A stretch of 64,000 bases of DNA, from the NCBI RefSeq assembly GCF_003318275.1, contig NZ_QOCH01000015.1, positions 33,606-97,605 on the forward strand, written 5' to 3'. The notes under the pieces are model-generated. The model had not been told where the DNA came from. It worked only from the letters and a program-made list of their open reading frames with translations, and ran no database searches. Positions 63,941 to 64,000 of the stretch are shown piece by piece. The DNA comes from Marinobacter sp. F3R11. GTDB lineage: Bacteria > Pseudomonadota > Gammaproteobacteria > Pseudomonadales > Oleiphilaceae. Numbering within the stretch: position 1 is the stretch's first letter; each line of letters opens with the position of its first letter. A program made the translations under genes and the position numbers.

Positions 63941-64000
63941 TTGCGTTTCCCTCCTGACAAAACCTGTATTTCGGAGTTACCGGCTTGCGGGAAGAAGCGT

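Overview
The window looks like chromosomal DNA of a marine gammaproteobacterium close to Marinobacter or Pseudomonas. This is inferred from an MvaT-type nucleoid protein, a BarA-like hybrid kinase, the pilB-pilC-pilD-coaE-yacG order, a sigma-54 type pilA promoter and a DUF1329/DUF1302 pair under a MalT-like regulator. No species can be named from sequence reading alone. I saw no rRNA, tRNA or CRISPR array.

Layout. (1) 1-3.1 kb: start of sbcB; a receiver-CheC-like protein coupled to a PAS-GGDEF diguanylate cyclase; a terminator; an MvaT/H-NS-type protein. (2) 3.1-34.7 kb: a minus-strand surface polysaccharide locus. In transcription order it has cysQ, a NusG paralogue of the RfaH type, wzi, a Wza-like exporter, wzz, wzx, then a pseudaminic acid module (pseB, a 2-oxoglutarate/Fe(II) oxygenase, pseC, aldo-keto reductase, Gfo/Idh oxidoreductase, SDR, pseF, pseG, pseH, pseI and a putative transferase). 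Next come a decayed IS3-family remnant, an AT-rich block (Wzy-like polymerase, GT2, GT4), the UDP-GalNAcA enzymes (tviC, tviB) and a bacillosamine-type initiation module (pglA, pglC, pglD, pglE, pglF/wbpM). A beta-CASP metallo-beta-lactamase protein closes the locus. (3) 34.8-36.2 kb: a second beta-CASP protein, divergent from cysQ-rfaH. (4) 36.5-42.9 kb: three predicted soluble glycosyltransferases, a polyprenol-phosphate-sugar synthase-like GT2, a TfpW-like GT-C enzyme and the pilin gene pilA, which together look like a pilin glycosylation cluster. (5) 43.3-47.8 kb: pilB, pilC, pilD, coaE on the plus strand. (6) 47.8-64 kb: housekeeping and envelope genes (outer-membrane-like protein, trmO, barA-like, yacG, YfaZ-type protein, Bax-type glucosaminidase, YihG-type acyltransferase, MalT-like regulator, DUF1329/DUF1302 pair, zapE, zapG/yhcB, NIF3).

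How the parts work together. The PglF/E/D enzymes should make a UDP-diacetamido-trideoxyhexose, PglC should place it on undecaprenyl phosphate, and PglA and the other transferases should extend it with GalNAc/GalNAcA-type sugars and a CMP-pseudaminic acid derivative. Wzx, Wzy, Wzz, the Wza-like channel and Wzi would flip, polymerise, export and anchor the chain. The most striking regulatory observation is an exact 12-base ops element, the RfaH recruitment signal, inside the first codons of wzi. It lies directly downstream of an rfaH-like gene and at the head of about 28.5 kb of co-oriented genes, suggesting a locally encoded antitermination circuit.

Functions are assigned by motif and family recognition without database searches. 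The sugar structure, the exact transferase specificities and the regulatory claims are inferences.
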